This document shows positions 61,353 to 64,000 of a DNA stretch of 64,000 bases, in pieces. The position numbers and the translations under genes were made by a program. The first letter of the stretch is position 1. Each line of letters begins with the position of its first letter. The stretch comes from Ruegeria profundi. Its GTDB lineage: Bacteria; Pseudomonadota; Alphaproteobacteria; Rhodobacterales; Rhodobacteraceae. The notes beneath the pieces are model-generated. The model searched no databases. It was not told the DNA's origin and saw only the letters and a program-made list of their open reading frames with translations. Location: assembly GCF_001507545.1 (NCBI RefSeq), contig NZ_LQBP01000011.1, positions 1 through 64,000 of the forward strand, in the 5' to 3' direction.

Positions 61353-62522
61353 ATGACACTGATACTGCCAACCCCTGAAGGCGTGCTGCAACCTTATGCG
61401 TTGACCGGAACCCCCTTGGTGCCCCGTGCACCGCAGGTGCCATTGACACGTACCGCGTTTGCTGCGGCGCATGTCGTCTCAGACCCGCTGGCTGAGCGCA
61501 ACCCCTGGACAGACCGTCCGGCGGTGGATTGGGACACGACGCTCAGCTTTCGGCAGGGGCTTTGGGATCAGGGGCTGGGCCTGGCCGAGGCGATGGACAC
61601 CGCGCAGCGCGGCATGGGTGTGGATTGGGACACCGCACTGGAGCTGATCCAACGCACCATGGCTGCCGCCCGGGCGCATCCGCTCTCACCGCGCGTGGCA
61701 TGCGGGGCAGGGACCGACCATGTGTCGCTTGGCGCGCTGAACACGGCGGGCGAAATCCTGTCCGCCTACGAACATCAGGCCGAAGCGATCGAGGCCGCTG
61801 GCGGGCAGCTGATCCTGATGGCGTCGCGTGCTTTCCCGACGATCGGCGCTGGGCCGGACATTTATCACGACGTCTACCGCACGCTGATCGACGGCGCGTC
61901 AGAGCCTGTCATACTGCATTGGCTGGGTGACATGTTTGACCCGGCACTCAAAGGGTATTGGGGCAGCACGGATGTTGCTGCGGCCAGTGACTTCGTTCTG
62001 TCCCTTATCGCCGAAAACCAGGGCAAGGTGGATGGCATCAAAATCTCATTGCTTGATCAGGCACACGAAGAGTCGTTTCGCGCACGCCTGCCAGATGGCG
62101 TGCGCCTCTATACCGGCGACGATTTCAACTATGCTGATCTGATTGCCGGGGATGGGACGCATTTTTCGCACGCGCTGCTGGGTATTTTTGCCGCAATCGC
62201 CCCAGCCGCAAGCCAGGCACTTGAAGCCCTGGCGATGGGGGACATGGACCGCTACCACGCGCTGTTTGCGCCTACGGTGCCTTTGAGCCGTGAGATTTTC
62301 CGGGCACCGACGCAGTTCTATAAAGCAGGCATAGCCTTTCTGGCTTGGCTGAACGGCGCACAATCGCATTTCGTGATGCCCGGCGGATTCCAGTCCAGCC
62401 GCGATATTTGCCACTATGCGCAGGTATTCCGGCTGGCGGATGAAGCGGGTTTGCTCTTGGACCCAGATCTGGCAAAGGAGCGCATGATCACATTGCTGGC
62501 CCTGCACGGAGTAGACCAATAA
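61353..62522 (+). CDS. DUF993 dihydrodipicolinate-synthase-like aldolase
   Basis: 389 residues. The TIM-barrel course is visible: VACGAGTDHVSLG, ILSAYEHQAEAIEAAGGQLILMAS, DIYHDVYRTLIDG, VILHWLGDMFDPAL, and VDGIKISLLDQAHEESFR, with Lys of KISLLD at the Schiff-base place of the family. DUF993 proteins sit in sugar operons and are taken as aldolases or dehydratases without a proven substrate. Starts 5 bp after the Dabb stop. Confidence 0.85.
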   Translation: MTLILPTPEGVLQPYALTGTPLVPRAPQVPLTRTAFAAAHVVSDPLAERNPWTDRPAVDWDTTLSFRQGLWDQGLGLAEAMDTAQRGMGVDWDTALELIQRTMAAARAHPLSPRVACGAGTDHVSLGALNTAGEILSAYEHQAEAIEAAGGQLILMASRAFPTIGAGPDIYHDVYRTLIDGASEPVILHWLGDMFDPALKGYWGSTDVAAASDFVLSLIAENQGKVDGIKISLLDQAHEESFRARLPDGVRLYTGDDFNYADLIAGDGTHFSHALLGIFAAIAPAASQALEALAMGDMDRYHALFAPTVPLSREIFRAPTQFYKAGIAFLAWLNGAQSHFVMPGGFQSSRDICHYAQVFRLADEAGLLLDPDLAKERMITLLALHGVDQ

Positions 62523-62527
62523 CCTGA

Positions 62528-63535
62528 ATGCGTAGACCGACGATCATAGATGTCGCCAACAAGGCAGGTGTGTCGAAATCGACGGTCAGCCTGGTGTTGC
62601 AGGGCGGCGCGCAGGTCAAGCCCGAGACCAAAAAGCTCGTCCATGCGGCGATGAAAGAGATCGGTTATGTCTACAATCGCTCAGCCGCCAATCTGCGGGC
62701 GTCCGGGACGGCACTGATCGGGCTGGTGATCAATGACCTGAACAACCCGTTCTTCACGGAATTTGCCACGTCGCTGCAAATGGCGCTGGGCTTGCGCGGC
62801 TATGCGGTGGTGGTGGCAAATACCAACGAGGATGCAGCGATACAGGATCAGGTCGTCGCGGCGATGTTAGAGCACGGAGTCTCGGCTCTGATTGTCTCAC
62901 CTGCTTACGGGGATGTATCCGAAACCCTGACCGCTTTAGCGCGCGCCCAGATTCCCGTCATGCAGGTCTTGCGTCAGGTCAGCGACGATACCGCCCGATT
63001 TCCCTTCATATCCCCGAATTATCAAGAAGGCGGACGTGTCGCCACGCGTTATCTGATCGAGTCAGGCGCGCGCCGTATCGCTTTTGTGGGTGGGCTGGAT
63101 GGGCGACAAGTCACGCAGGAACGGGTTTCGGGGTATTTGGAGGTGATGTCCGAACACGGGCTTTCGCCTTTGGTGCTGTCCGGTCGCAGCAGCCGGTCTT
63201 TTGGACACCGTGTCGCCGCGCAATTGTTCCGCGACTATTCGGAGTGCGACGCGGCCTTGTGCTTCAACGATCTGGTGGCGTTTGGCATGATCAACGCCTG
63301 TCACGAAGCCCGCAAGGATATTGGCACTGATTTTCAGATCATTGGGTTCGACGACATTCAGGAAGCCGCCGAGTGTTGGCCAACCCTGTCCACAGTCCAT
63401 TGCGGCGTGGATGCCTTTGGGAAACAGGTTGCCGACACGGTCTTGGAGTGGTTGCAGAACGCAACGGTGCCTCCGCCCAGTACCCGCACCCCGGTTCGTC
63501 TGATTCAGCGTCAGACAACAAGGCAGGGAAGGTGA
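62528..63535 (+). CDS. LacI-family transcriptional regulator
   Basis: 335 residues. The HTH IIDVANKAGVSKSTVSLVLQG and the hinge NRSAANLRASG are followed by a periplasmic-binding-protein-like sensor domain (GLVINDLNNPFFTEF, QIIGFDDIQEA). Last gene of the operon, 5 bp after the DUF993 stop; it very likely binds the twin TGGAACGTTCCA sites at the operon's front and is released by the imported compound or a product. No recognisable terminator follows. Confidence 0.93.
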   Translation: MRRPTIIDVANKAGVSKSTVSLVLQGGAQVKPETKKLVHAAMKEIGYVYNRSAANLRASGTALIGLVINDLNNPFFTEFATSLQMALGLRGYAVVVANTNEDAAIQDQVVAAMLEHGVSALIVSPAYGDVSETLTALARAQIPVMQVLRQVSDDTARFPFISPNYQEGGRVATRYLIESGARRIAFVGGLDGRQVTQERVSGYLEVMSEHGLSPLVLSGRSSRSFGHRVAAQLFRDYSECDAALCFNDLVAFGMINACHEARKDIGTDFQIIGFDDIQEAAECWPTLSTVHCGVDAFGKQVADTVLEWLQNATVPPPSTRTPVRLIQRQTTRQGR

Positions 63536-63643
63536 AAGCACATTTCAAAAGGGTTTTGTGACAACGGTCGCAATAAATTGCGATGCGCCGAGGGTCGGGA
63601 AGTGAAGATAGCGATTGCCCGCTCAGCGGGTCCGGGCGCCGTC

Positions 63644-64000
63644 TTAGGCAGATGGTTTGCCTGCACGTTCGTGATGGCTAAAGATCAACTGCCCGGATTG
63701 GAAATCTGACCGAAAATCAGCCAATCTGCCGGACAGGGCGTGGTAAAACCCGATCAGTCCCGGCTCAACCTGCCGCGCCTGCGCGACGCAATCCTCACAT
63801 GTCTTTTCGATGTGTTCCTGCGGGTGACGGTCCCGAATGGATTCGATCAGCTTTTGATGGGTTGTTTCCAATCTTTGGAAGGCGGGGGTTTCCAGCACCT
63901 CTTGGTTGCCGACCAGAACGAACACGGGCTCAAGGTCGGTTCTGCCTTTCAGGTCGATAAACCCGGCTTCAAGCATCGCCATGTGGTCCCTCATTTTTTC
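63644..64000 (-). CDS. unrecognised protein, probably partial at the window edge
   Basis: The frame stays open to the right edge, so the gene may begin outside; if ATG 63994 is the start it has 116 residues. The product is soluble with helices (QRLETTHQKLIESIRD, IGFYHALSGRLADFR) and a Cys pair (KTCEDCVAQ). It runs against the catabolic operon. I cannot place it in a family. Confidence 0.5.
   Translation of the reverse strand, partial: EKMRDHMAMLEAGFIDLKGRTDLEPVFVLVGNQEVLETPAFQRLETTHQKLIESIRDRHPQEHIEKTCEDCVAQARQVEPGLIGFYHALSGRLADFRSDFQSGQLIFSHHERAGKPSA

Overview
The window reads as chromosome of an alphaproteobacterium, most likely a marine Rhodobacterales (Roseobacter-group) strain. This is inferred from gene families, the moderately high GC of the housekeeping parts, and content such as nrdHIEF under a cobalamin riboswitch and a UgpC/MalK-type sugar importer next to many GMC and Gfo/Idh dehydrogenases. 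No rRNA or species marker is present, so the assignment stays at family level.

Left half (about 88-30332): a 30 kb integrated, mobilizable genomic island inserted in the 3' end of the initiator tRNA gene (23-99). A large serine recombinase reads inward from the tRNA, and its last codons lie on the antisense strand of the tRNA. The right end has mobC, a relaxase and a candidate oriT hairpin, then two attP-like 60-bp repeat units and the true attR, followed by the tRNA's original terminator, now 30 kb away. The cargo has four parts: a VirD4/TraG coupling protein in an operon with a vWA protein, a secreted protein and a membrane protein; a 400-bp field of repeated hairpins; a complete type 1 BREX anti-phage system (brxA, brxB, brxC, pglX, pglZ, brxL) preceded by a small ribbon-helix-helix gene with an inverted repeat; and an ArdC-type antirestriction gene with a string of small plasmid-type genes. 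No type IV secretion channel genes are seen, so the island looks mobilizable rather than self-transmissible.

The scar zone (30374-34450) holds a truncated gene, an intact IS3-family insertion sequence, the remnant of another IS3-family transposase directly abutting it, a DUF2189 membrane protein and an IS5-type transposase remnant.

Middle (34450-47930): a secreted protein of unknown function; a glutathione transferase and MdaB-like reductase pair divergent from an HxlR regulator; the class Ib ribonucleotide reductase operon nrdHIEF with a terminator at its end and a cobalamin riboswitch upstream; a HupE / PpiC-type isomerase / DUF3604 gene set; and a MocR regulator divergent from a flavin-nucleotide-binding protein.

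Right part (47978-63535): one long co-directional catabolic operon of 14 genes. It starts just after two identical perfect palindromes (TGGAACGTTCCA, centres 21 bp apart) and ends with a LacI-type regulator. It combines a CUT1 sugar importer with a Gfo/Idh dehydrogenase, two GMC oxidoreductases, an SDR, a DUF993 aldolase-like protein, a Dabb protein, a CoA-transferase, an enoyl-CoA hydratase and an aldehyde dehydrogenase. This mixture does not match a pathway I can name. A partial unrecognised gene closes the window.
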